DNA of 8,608 bases from CAYGFH01 sp964356315 (GCA_964356315.1 CAYHHA010000052.1:1-8608); one strand, 5' to 3'; positions 1-5,675 are shown, counted from the stretch's first letter. Made by a program: numbers and translations. Notes: generated by a model not told the origin, from the sequence alone.

Positions 1-308
1 CCTTCTCTAAATGTACGTTCTTTTCTGCGCAAAATCACGCTCCCGAGTACACCGCTGACGATAAACAGAGCGAGTTTGAGGGAAAACTGCCATACACCCT
101 CGAATTCTTTGCGGTCACCCATAAACAGAATTAATCCTGTGATGAGTTGGGCAATAGCGGCGCCTGGTACAAGGGATTTGATCATGGAGATAAACTTCAT
201 CATGTCTTTTGTCAGTGTTTTGACAAAGACAAAATAGACCGCAGTGATGGAGGTCCCGAGTAGAATGCTCGCGCCGATAACGTGGAGAAGAAGGGTAAAA
301 AATTGCAT
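1..308 (-). CDS. Small multi-helix membrane protein, 3' end beyond the window
   Basis: The reading frame starts at the ATG complementary to 306-308 and stays open to the left edge, giving about 102 residues without a stop. It shows three hydrophobic segments: residues about 3-28 (starting QFFTLLLHVIGASILLGTS), about 41-62 (MIKSLVPGAAIAQLITGLIL) and about 76-96 (FSLKLALFIVSGVLGSVIL), followed by a basic tail RRKERTF. A histidine in helix 1 after LLL, with small residues after it, recalls the CopD/DUF2269 group of small inner-membrane proteins, but this is a resemblance only. It would sit in the cytoplasmic membrane. It is transcribed divergently from the repeat-bearing gene to its right. An AAAAAGG sequence lies only 2 bases before the ATG, too close for a good ribosome site, so a short-leader start is likely. 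Function is not known. Confidence 0.65.
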   Translation of the reverse strand, partial: MQFFTLLLHVIGASILLGTSITAVYFVFVKTLTKDMMKFISMIKSLVPGAAIAQLITGLILFMGDRKEFEGVWQFSLKLALFIVSGVLGSVILRRKERTFRE

Positions 309-317
309 ATCCTTTTT

Positions 318-346
318 AGGATACACGGTATCGTTTTTCCAAGCAA
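318..346 (-). promoter_or_regulatory. Candidate promoter of the left-edge membrane protein
   Basis: On the minus strand TTGCTT (341-346) is separated by 17 bases from TATCCT (318-323), and the start codon follows 9 bases later. The -10 box is also one arm of the inverted repeat TATCCT/AGGATA with a TTTT loop at 308-323, which touches the start codon. That repeat could be an operator or a small hairpin hiding the start. Box matches are moderate. Confidence 0.3.
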
Positions 347-429
347 GTGGTTGCTGGTGCTATCATAAAACGGTGCATACGTATGAGAAGGGAGGCGAGG
401 TAGATTTGATATGGAACTCCATAGGGTAA

Positions 430-438
430 TGCTATACT
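430..438 (+). promoter_or_regulatory. Extended -10 promoter upstream of the heptamer repeats
   Basis: TG-C-TATACT is an extended -10 element. The only -35-like sequence, TTGATA at 406-411, is 21 bases away, too far to be sure, but extended -10 promoters can work without one. The predicted start of transcription is about 445, exactly at an ATG. That ATG opens a 76-codon frame (445-675) running through both repeat arrays and stopping before the mature part of the downstream protein. The true gene start lies 109-130 bases further on, so the first array would sit in its leader. Confidence 0.45.
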
Positions 439-465
439 GAATATATGGTGGGAAAATGGTGTAGA

Positions 466-570
466 GTTCATGGTTCATGGTTCATGGTTCATCGCTCGGG
501 GAAGGCGGTTCGTTGTTCATGGTTCATGGTGAAGGGTTCAGAGTTCATGGTTCATGGTTCACGGAGAGTG
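466..570 (+). repeat. Heptamer array 1 (GTTCATG), 15 units in register
   Basis: The stretch divides without remainder into 15 heptamers. Seven are exact GTTCATG (466-486, 515-528, 543-556), several differ by 1-3 bases (GTTCATC, GTTCGTT, GTTCAGA, GTTCACG), and the rest are diverged (for example GCTCGGG, GAAGGCG) but keep the 7-base phase. Every exact unit holds an ATG, and because 7 is not a multiple of 3 the ATGs fall in all three frames: 470 and 554; 477 and 519; 484, 526 and 547. Gain or loss of one unit would change which upstream start is in frame with the following gene. The last units overlap the start region of that gene. Confidence 0.85.
563..568 (+). promoter_or_regulatory. Ribosome binding site GGAGAG that favours a TTG start at 575
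   Basis: GGAGAG is followed after 6 bases by TTG (575-577), in frame with the long downstream frame. The in-frame ATG at 554 has no comparable site upstream. Starting at 575 also gives a compact signal peptide beginning Met-Ser-Arg-Phe-Phe. This decides the start I prefer; ATG 554 remains possible. Confidence 0.5.
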
Positions 571-574
571 GGCG

Positions 575-1408
575 TTGTCGCGCTTCTTCTTGTTTCTTTT
601 CTCCTGTCGCTTGTCTCTTGTCTCTTGTCTCCTGTCTCCGGTTTCTATCGTTCACGCCCAAGGCGTGCAGTTTAATATCGCTCGCACGATTACGATAGAG
701 GATAAGGCGGCGATTGATGGTGACATTGTGTCTCTTTCTCCGAAAGTTGAGTCTCTTGTTCGTTCCACAAAGTCATTTGACGAGCGCATGTATGGCGTCC
801 TCAATGTTGAACCTATGATGGTCTACAGAACGCTCACCACGCTCCCGGTTGCCAAGCAGGGGGAAGTTATGATGAATGTGACGACGTTAGGTGGCGCAAT
901 AACGGTTGGGGACTATGTGACCAGTTCTGAAATTTCAGGAAAAGGACAGAAGGCGGAAGGGCTTGCGGGCTACATGGTGGGCGTAGCGATGGGAAATTTT
1001 GACGGGAAGGGAGCAACAGCAAGTGCTGATTTTAAAGGAAAGAAGTATCCGATGGGTAGAGTGAAGGTAAACGTCGGTATCGGGCCGGCTTCACCGGTTA
1101 TTACAAAAGCGGCGGGAGGCATCCTTGGGACGTTGAGACAGCTTGCAACCGCAATTATGTTTAATATTTCAGCGAGTAAGCAGGCGGAGCGTATCGTGCG
1201 GTATATTTTGGCCGTGCTTATTGCAGTGATCATCATTTACGTCAGTTATAAAACGTTTGGAGCCAATGTGACCAAGGGAATGGAAGCGATTGGGCGAAAT
1301 CCGCTCGCCAAGGGGTCTATACAGGCTATGATTACCATGAATATTATCCTTCTGGTTATCTCTGTTATCGCGGGCGTTGCGCTCTCTATGATCGTGATTA
1401 GTTTGTAG
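575..1408 (+). CDS. Secreted, membrane-anchored protein with C-terminal c-subunit-like helical hairpin
   Basis: The product has 277 residues from TTG 575, or 284 from ATG 554; residue numbers below use the 284 version. A signal peptide covers about 1-35 (hydrophobic 11-31, likely cut after SIVHA). A soluble region of mostly beta-like sequence follows. Around 113-177 it contains GGAITVGDYVTSSEISGKGQ and later GYMVGVAMGNFDGKG, a pattern I associate with short beta domains of CPR surface proteins. Two membrane helices close it: about 214-233, then a basic loop with GMEAIGRNPLAKG (242-254), then 257-283. The loop closely resembles the polar loop of ATP synthase subunit c (AIGRNP/ARQP), but the residue aligning with the ion-binding Glu/Asp is valine 268, and helix 1 lacks the glycine repeat. 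It is therefore not a working c-subunit. The predicted topology puts the beta domain outside and the loop inside. The h-region of the signal peptide is encoded by a heptamer array. Function unknown. Confidence 0.75.
   Translation: MSRFFLFLFSCRLSLVSCLLSPVSIVHAQGVQFNIARTITIEDKAAIDGDIVSLSPKVESLVRSTKSFDERMYGVLNVEPMMVYRTLTTLPVAKQGEVMMNVTTLGGAITVGDYVTSSEISGKGQKAEGLAGYMVGVAMGNFDGKGATASADFKGKKYPMGRVKVNVGIGPASPVITKAAGGILGTLRQLATAIMFNISASKQAERIVRYILAVLIAVIIIYVSYKTFGANVTKGMEAIGRNPLAKGSIQAMITMNIILLVISVIAGVALSMIVISL
587..642 (+). repeat. Heptamer array 2 (CTCTTGT), 8 units inside the signal-peptide codons
   Basis: Eight heptamers in register: TTCTTGT, TTCTTTT, CTCCTGT, CGCTTGT, CTCTTGT, CTCTTGT, CTCCTGT, CTCCGGT. 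Three units make 21 bases, so all three frames read similar hydrophobic peptides (SLVSCLLSPVS, LLSLVSCLLSPVSG, ACLLSLVSCL). Any frame could thus supply a signal-peptide-like core, but only the 554/575 frame continues into the mature protein. Loss of one unit from either array would join the leaderless frame starting at 445 to the mature protein. Confidence 0.8.
1382..1407 (+). repeat. 26-base direct repeat, left copy (other copy 2744-2769)
   Basis: The 26 bases beginning CTCTCTATGATC and ending TTAGTTTGTA recur exactly at 2744-2769. Left copy: the 3' end of the intact gene. Right copy: the 3' end of the relic. They bracket the palindrome and the two orphan genes, about 1.36 kb apart. No integrase or transposase lies between them. 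Confidence 0.85.
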
Positions 1409-1417
1409 TGGTTTTGT

Positions 1418-1457
1418 AAAAAGGTTGAACCTTTCAGCCTGAAAAGGTTCAACCTTT
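1418..1457 (+). terminator. Long AAAGGTTGAACCTTT inverted repeat, probable terminator
   Basis: AAAGGTTGAACCTTTCAG (1420-1437) is followed by its reverse complement with one extra A (1439-1457). Each half is itself near-palindromic. The pair can form a stem of about 15 base pairs with one bulge, starting 11 bases after the stop of the c-like gene. The T run (1471-1476) is 13 bases downstream, so this is not a textbook intrinsic terminator. It may instead be a dispersed palindromic repeat, since the half-site recurs at 6350-6367. Confidence 0.5.
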
Positions 1458-1476
1458 AAAGGCAATAGTATTTTTT

Positions 1477-2307
1477 ATGAATGATGGAGAAGTACGCACA
1501 TATGGTGGATTACCAAGCAGTGTTTTGGTAACAGAACAGGGCATAATTCACATTATAAATCCTGAATCCTCATCCAAACGAATGGCAGAAATTGCCGTAC
1601 CATACGATGATACGGAAATTGGATTGTTATTAATGGATGAACACACTCTTGTCGTTTCTGTCATGCATGAGGAGTTGCCTATACGCATGAAATTTCGCTA
1701 TACAGATGGAATTTTTGACGGAGGATCGATAACCTATTTTGCATTCAACTCTTTATATCAGTCACATGTGCCAATTGGAGTGACGGTTGTTGACAAGGAG
1801 ATTGTCCCTCATATTGATTCTGGAACCCCTGAATGGCTCATCAATCGAATTGCACAAGGAACTCATTCAAGTGATTCATCAGTGTTCTACAGTGACTACA
1901 GTGTGACTTTTAGTCTTGCGAATGATTTGGTAACGGTCAGCTCTCCTTCGGGTAATTCAGAGGTATCACTATCTATAGGGGATGTAGAGGCTGTGGAGCT
2001 TACAAATCTACTTTCAGGAGATATTTCTGCAAATGCAGAAAAAATCGCCCCTCTTGCAAAAAGGCTAGGATGTATGCTCGGGGGTCCATTGCCGAAATTA
2101 TCCACAACGATGAAAAGAAAAATAGATAGTGAATTACCGTCATTGCATGAAAAAATGACAGAGACAATGAAGCAATCAGTCCGTGTTGACCCTTCAGGCG
2201 CTATCGTTCTGAGAGATGAAATATATATCAATCAGACGTATGTCGTGTACAAGTTGATGAAGATCGTATCGAGATATTCGGGGTACATGAAACGCTTTCA
2301 GATGTGA
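1477..2307 (+). CDS. Orphan cytosolic protein, first gene of a coupled pair
   Basis: The product has 276 residues and starts at ATG 1477. There is no ribosome site, but TAGTAT (1466-1471) lies 5 bases upstream, so a leaderless mRNA is possible. There is no signal peptide or membrane helix. The first 190 residues look beta-rich, with alternating hydrophobic residues (VLVTEQGIIHIINP, GLLLMDEHTLVVSVMHEE, SVTFSLANDLVTVSS). Residues about 195-276 are more helical and lysine-rich, with KIAPLAKRLGCMLGGPLPKL and a tail YKLMKIVSRYSGYMKRF. I recognise no family and see no catalytic motif. Its stop TGA overlaps the GTG start of the next gene by 4 bases, so the two are probably translated together. Compared with the c-like gene it looks AT-richer with many Ser/Asp codons, which fits an acquired cassette. 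Function unknown. Confidence 0.65.
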   Translation: MNDGEVRTYGGLPSSVLVTEQGIIHIINPESSSKRMAEIAVPYDDTEIGLLLMDEHTLVVSVMHEELPIRMKFRYTDGIFDGGSITYFAFNSLYQSHVPIGVTVVDKEIVPHIDSGTPEWLINRIAQGTHSSDSSVFYSDYSVTFSLANDLVTVSSPSGNSEVSLSIGDVEAVELTNLLSGDISANAEKIAPLAKRLGCMLGGPLPKLSTTMKRKIDSELPSLHEKMTETMKQSVRVDPSGAIVLRDEIYINQTYVVYKLMKIVSRYSGYMKRFQM

Positions 2308-2729
2308 CAGTTTCCATCAGTTTCCAAGACACCGAGCTTCAGGAAATCTCATTCGCACGAATGTTGCAATCCAATTCTGGTGAACCCATTATGGTTCGTT
2401 ATGACATCGATCTTTCAGGAAAGTTTCACCAGAGTATTAATTCTGGAGAGGATGAGTCACAGTATGATGTTCACTCAGAATTTCAATTTTTCTATGAAAA
2501 TGATGTGTACAAGGTAAAGAGGATTTCTGATGATTCCATCGTCCTTGAGATCACTCAAAAAGGAGTGGCATATATTGTATCGGATGGCATACATGCCGTT
2601 TCAATTAATATCCACCCGATCGTATCTGAGCTCTCTGGGCTTCATGAATATATTGTTCGAGACGTACCTGTCATTGATCAGAGTCTATGTAAAACGATGG
2701 AATTTATCTATTCCATCATATGCACATAA
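2304..2729 (+). CDS. Orphan protein, second gene of the coupled pair
   Basis: The product has 141 residues and starts at GTG 2304, sharing GTGA with the upstream stop. No separate promoter or ribosome site is visible, so expression should depend on re-initiation after the first gene. The sequence is acidic and beta-strand-like (TVSISFQDTELQEISF, EFQFFYENDVYKVKRIS, GVAYIVSDGIHAVSINIHP), without membrane helices or Cys/His metal sites. Its style resembles the N-terminal part of its neighbour, so a frameshifted longer protein was considered. The clean 4-base overlap and the different sequence start make two genes more likely. The stop at 2727-2729 abuts a fragment of the c-like gene's 3' end. 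Function unknown. Confidence 0.6.
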   Translation: MTVSISFQDTELQEISFARMLQSNSGEPIMVRYDIDLSGKFHQSINSGEDESQYDVHSEFQFFYENDVYKVKRISDDSIVLEITQKGVAYIVSDGIHAVSINIHPIVSELSGLHEYIVRDVPVIDQSLCKTMEFIYSIICT

Positions 2730-2731
2730 CC

Positions 2732-2770
2732 GCTGGTGTCGCTCTCTCTATGATCGTGATTAGTTTGTAA
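2732..2770 (+). pseudogene. Relic of the 3' end of the c-like gene (last 12 codons and stop)
   Basis: Reading GCT at 2732 onward gives AGVALSMIVISL and a TAA stop, the same peptide that ends the gene at 1370-1408. The last 26 bases before the final stop letter are identical (1382-1407 and 2744-2769). The four codons before that (Ala-Gly-Val-Ala) each differ only at the third base. There is no start and nothing recognisable upstream except the end of the preceding orphan gene. It is either the remnant of a paralogue or the displaced half of a recombination site. Confidence 0.8.
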
Positions 2771-2771
2771 A

Positions 2772-2801
2772 TTGACAAACCAGTGGGCGATACCTTATAC
2801 T
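2772..2801 (+). promoter_or_regulatory. Near-consensus promoter for the Fic gene, leaderless layout
   Basis: TTGACA (2772-2777), an 18-base spacer, then TATACT (2796-2801). The ATG at 2809 is 7 bases past the -10 box, where transcription should begin, so the mRNA would have no leader. The -35 box starts 1 base after the relic's stop codon. The slightly long spacer and the MerR-like domain in the product make self-regulation at this promoter an attractive inference. Confidence 0.75.
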
Positions 2802-2808
2802 TATCCTT

Positions 2809-3840
2809 ATGACAAACCATGGGGTAGCAGATATGCTCAAGAGACTCACAGAAAAGAAAAAAAAATTAGACGGTTTGCGACCGTTTTCTTCTGCGTTGGC
2901 TGCAAATCTTCAAGAGTGGTTTAACGTCGAATTGACGTACACTTCAAACGCTATCGAAGGCAATACGTTAAACAGAAAAGAGACAGCACTTGTGACAGAG
3001 GAGGGTATCACGGTACGGGGTAAAACCATCAAGGAACATCTGGAAGCTATCAACCATATCGAAGCCATGACTTTTATTCATAGGCTTGTTGAAAAAAAAA
3101 GGGAAGATATCACGGAGCGGAATGTGCTAGATATACATGCTCTGATCCTTAAAAAGATTGACGACGAGCATGCAGGTAGATATAGAAACGTCGCAGTACG
3201 AATTCGGGGAGCAAATGTTGTCCTTCCTAATCCTATGAAGGTTCCTGATTTGATGGATGCGTTTTTTCTATGGCTTCAGCAGAGAAACACTGACCACCCT
3301 GTGATAATTGCTGCCGATGCCCATCTTCGGTTTGTTTCCATCCATCCGTTTGTTGATGGAAACGGCAGAACTGCGCGGCTTTTATTGAACCTTCTTCTGA
3401 TGCAAACAGGCTATCCACCCGCTCTTGTGCGAAAAGAGGATCGGGATGTATATATAGACAGTATTGAGAAAGCACAACTCACTAATCAACATGAAGAGTA
3501 CTACAAAGTTATCTATCGAGCGGTTGAGCGTTCACTTGATATTTATCTGGATGCAATAGATGGAACATCATCGAATACCGTGCGTGTGCAGAAAAAATTA
3601 CTTAAAATTGGAGAATTGTCGAAAGAAACAAAAGAAACGCTTAATGCAATACGTCACTGGACCGAAAAAGGGCTATTGGAAGTCGCTGAGCACACTAAAT
3701 CGGGCTACCAGCTCTTTGATCGTTCGATGGTGCAGCGGGCAAAGGAGATTCGGAGATTACAGCGAGAAGAACGCCTAAGCATCGAGGAAATTAAACAAAG
3801 GTTAGATTCGGGTGACATTTCGCTTCACTCAACCGTTTAG
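2809..3840 (+). CDS. Fic family protein with C-terminal MerR-like DNA-binding domain
   Basis: The product has 343 residues. The Fic core HPFVDGNGRTARLLLN (179-194) matches HPFx(D/E)GNGRxxR, with catalytic His179, Asp183, the anion-binding GNGR and Arg190. Such enzymes transfer AMP (less often other nucleotides) from a nucleotide to a hydroxyl side chain of a protein. An N-terminal Fic_N region carries TSNAIEGN (45-52), matching the inhibitory helix (S/T)xxxE(G/N) with Ser46 and Glu50; known family members use the Glu to block ATP, so this one should be self-inhibited. The flap region is about 123-142. Residues about 264-333 (IGELSKETKETLNAIRHWTEKGLL, then SGYQLFDRS, then LSIEEIKQRL) read as a MerR-type winged helix. 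Fic proteins with other C-terminal HTH domains are common; this MerR-type version is less usual. No antitoxin gene is adjacent, consistent with the built-in inhibitor. An alternative start is the Met at 2833. The stop is 7 bases from the convergent gene's stop. Confidence 0.9.
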   Translation: MTNHGVADMLKRLTEKKKKLDGLRPFSSALAANLQEWFNVELTYTSNAIEGNTLNRKETALVTEEGITVRGKTIKEHLEAINHIEAMTFIHRLVEKKREDITERNVLDIHALILKKIDDEHAGRYRNVAVRIRGANVVLPNPMKVPDLMDAFFLWLQQRNTDHPVIIAADAHLRFVSIHPFVDGNGRTARLLLNLLLMQTGYPPALVRKEDRDVYIDSIEKAQLTNQHEEYYKVIYRAVERSLDIYLDAIDGTSSNTVRVQKKLLKIGELSKETKETLNAIRHWTEKGLLEVAEHTKSGYQLFDRSMVQRAKEIRRLQREERLSIEEIKQRLDSGDISLHSTV

Positions 3841-3847
3841 GGTTAAT

Positions 3848-4783
3848 TTAAAGCAAATTGTCAGTCATAGTGCGAATAGAATTGTATATATGGCCGAAAT
3901 AGACCGCTTCTTCATATTGCGGACCGGATGGGTCAGGGATCGGAGTACATTCACGCAGATGTTCAAAATAATGAATAAGTGTCCTGGTTGATTGTTTGAT
4001 AACTTCCGTGTCAACAACTGACACTGGATTTCCCCATACTTTTGTTTCTGTGGTGTCATCAAAATCACGGACTGTGAGCATTTCGTCCGTGTTTCTGACG
4101 CCGCAAATATCGTGCGCATTTATATAAAGTGTCTGTTGAGGATCGGTATTCACCGCGTGTACCGCTTTCACATTTTGTGCTGCGAGCGCAAAAAGATACT
4201 GCTGTAGTGTATCAAATTGATCGAGAGCAAGTGGGGCATACGACATGAGATTGGTAAGCGTTGCATCGACATCATGAATCTGTTGGTTGCTGAGAGCAAG
4301 AGTTTGCAAAATACGTGGAGATTGTCTCAGAAGTTCTTGATGTAACCCAAACGCGCCTTGTGCAATATGAAAACGATTCGTTTTTTCAGTATACACCGGA
4401 GCGTTTATGTGAATATTTTTCAGCCTTCGAGGAGATGATTCCAGACGAAATCCGGTGGCAAGTTTTGCAGATCGGGGGAGTTTTTCTAAAAATGCACTGT
4501 CAATAAGCGCGAGTTGCAGTCTTTCATGTCGCCATTTTTCACGAAGGAATCGATATGTTTTTTCTTTATGCAGTACAAGGGTGGCTAAATTTAAAGAACC
4601 GCGGAAGTCTTTGTGCAGAAGCGCATTCGCTCCCATCGTGTCGTTATGTTGATCTTCCAACGTGTCTAGACCGATGGCATCTTCCATAACGTGGGTACGC
4701 TCTACAGCTGCAGCAGGATCTTCGTAAAAATATCCAGTGAGCCATGGCGCTTTTTGCGAAAAAAATATGCAGGCATGTCGTTA
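3848..4783 (-). CDS. 3' part of a frame-shifted orphan gene (residues about 107-409)
   Basis: An ATG-started frame of 279 residues begins at 4687, but the same frame is open up to about 4780 and reads FFSQKAPWLTGYFYEDP, AAAVERTHV before that Met. This joins smoothly to the residues DMPAYFF of the overlapping upstream frame. I infer one protein of about 409 residues with a -1 change at the run of seven T (4759-4765). The frame is long, helical and hydrophilic with no membrane helix. Features include DQHNDTMGANALLHKDFRG, HEELLRQ-like helical stretches (FGLHQELLRQSPRIL), and KVWGNPVSVVDTEV near the end. No family is recognised. It ends 7 bases from the Fic gene on the other strand, with no separate terminator visible. 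Confidence 0.55.
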
Positions 4784-5076
4784 TACCATATAGGTTCATC
4801 CAGTTCATACTGAAGTAATCTACAATGCTCATATCCAGTTTGCATAGTGAAATCTGAGAGTGGTATTGGAGTAGACATGTGGGTGCTTTGACGAAAAAAA
4901 TCTTCGGTCATCATTTCTTTGACTTTTTTTGAAAGAAGATCGAGTCCTGGTTCGTTTAGAATCACCTGCTCAATGCAATCATCTGGAAGGAGGCACACGC
5001 CGGTTTTTACCGATTGTTCGCGCGCCGACCATTCGTATTCATTTGCGTATCTGCGGGTAGTTTCTAATGTATTCAT
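4702..5076 (-). CDS. 5' part of the frame-shifted orphan gene
   Basis: The 124-residue frame starts at ATG 5076, which overlaps the TGA of the methyltransferase gene as ATGA. A good ribosome site GAGG lies 6 bases before the ATG, inside the upstream gene. The sequence MNTLETTRRYANEYEWSARE is followed by CLLPDDCIEQVILNEPGLDLL and ends in a lysine/arginine-rich tail (FFRKKRHGSLDIF) that looks out of character. That tail begins right after TTT TTT, and the -1 frame there gives a better continuation. I therefore think residues 107-124 are either a frameshift artefact or the short product of a two-product gene. Function unknown; the overlap with the methyltransferase suggests a joint role. Confidence 0.55.
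   Translation of the reverse strand: MNTLETTRRYANEYEWSAREQSVKTGVCLLPDDCIEQVILNEPGLDLLSKKVKEMMTEDFFRQSTHMSTPIPLSDFTMQTGYEHCRLLQYELDEPIWYNDMPAYFFRKKRHGSLDIFTKILLQL
4759..4765 (-). other. T7 slippery run at the frame break
   Basis: On the coding (minus) strand the codons TAT TTT TTT CGC include seven T. Slipping back one base gives TTT TTT TCG, with both Phe tRNAs re-pairing fully (pattern T TTT TTT). Homopolymers are also the usual place for assembly indels. I see no strong downstream stem (only CGC/GCG around AAAAA) and no upstream ribosome-site-like stimulator, so a sequencing error or real mutation is at least as likely as programmed frameshifting. Confidence 0.6.
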
Positions 5077-5675
5077 TTTTTCCTCGCGACAAAGCCCATA
5101 TGATCGGGTGAAAAGCTATAGATGCCAGAGTGATCATTTATCAATTTCGCTCGCTCCAATTGCAGGTGCCGACTACGTTGAAAAAACGGTACTGCCTTGC
5201 TGTCTCCAGATATGACTGCTATTCCGTCTGGTGATAGGAGCGTTGCGATATCTTCATCGAGACCCACTTCCATTTGTGTGTGAAGGTGTTGAATTCTCAG
5301 CATAAAAATCATATCGAATGGGATGTGATTCCAGTAGCGCTCGATAAATGTCTCTGTATTGGTGTGATCATATAGCTTGATCTTTGACGCTGGTGTGAAA
5401 TCATCTGGATATGTGTGTAAAAATAATTGATCTATTCCGACGACTGAAGTTATTTCCGGGAGAATTGGAGCGGGGACTTTCAGAACGTCGTTGCTGATGA
5501 TTGGGGCTTCATAAAAACCTGAACCGCACCCTACCAGCAATATGTTTCCTCGTATTTCAGCCGAAACTCCGAGTGCATCAATAAGCCGGGCTATTTCTGT
5601 GACATTTTCTGCATACGAATGCTGGGTTTTTTCTTTAGGGTGATGAAGAAAAGAGTGTTCGAGTCTTGCGAGCAT
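5073..5675 (-). CDS. Class I SAM-dependent methyltransferase-like protein
   Basis: The product has 200 residues. NILLVGCGSGFYEA (44-57) is the glycine-rich motif I that binds S-adenosylmethionine. VVGID (78-82) ends in the acidic residue that usually contacts the ribose. FDMIFMLRIQH (120-130) takes the place of motif IV. LLSPDGIAVISG (146-157) matches the 'L.PGG..vi' strand that follows. The order and spacing fit a minimal Rossmann-fold methyltransferase, about normal length for a stand-alone enzyme. The motif does not reveal the substrate, and there is no NPPY motif of an N6-adenine enzyme. It should be cytosolic. It is the first gene of a minus-strand operon behind a good promoter and overlaps the next gene as ATGA, so the two products are likely made in fixed ratio. 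Confidence 0.75.
   Translation of the reverse strand: MLARLEHSFLHHPKEKTQHSYAENVTEIARLIDALGVSAEIRGNILLVGCGSGFYEAPIISNDVLKVPAPILPEITSVVGIDQLFLHTYPDDFTPASKIKLYDHTNTETFIERYWNHIPFDMIFMLRIQHLHTQMEVGLDEDIATLLSPDGIAVISGDSKAVPFFQRSRHLQLERAKLINDHSGIYSFSPDHMGFVARKK

Noticed and set aside
466..642. Heptamer arrays as a CRISPR or iteron-type replication origin.
   Set aside because: There are no spacers of CRISPR type, the unit is only 7 bases, and no replication initiator gene is near; position inside a gene start explains them better.
445..675. A 76-codon frame with MVHGS and SLVSCLL repeats as a real protein.
   Set aside because: It is entirely heptamer translation plus a random tail and is best explained by the arrays; kept only as part of the frame-switch idea.
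970..1465. Minus-strand frames opposite the c-like gene.
   Set aside because: They are shadows of the plus-strand gene, with no start signals and unlikely residue content.
1382..2769. The bracketed segment as an insertion sequence.
   Set aside because: There is no transposase, no terminal inverted repeats at its ends, and the 26-base repeats are coding sequence far longer than a target-site duplication.
2809..3840. The Fic gene as half of a classical two-gene FicTA toxin-antitoxin pair.
   Set aside because: No small antitoxin gene lies next to it; the inhibitory motif is inside the protein.
4315..4652. Plus-strand frames opposite the split orphan gene.
   Set aside because: Short, no ribosome site, antisense to a much longer coherent frame.
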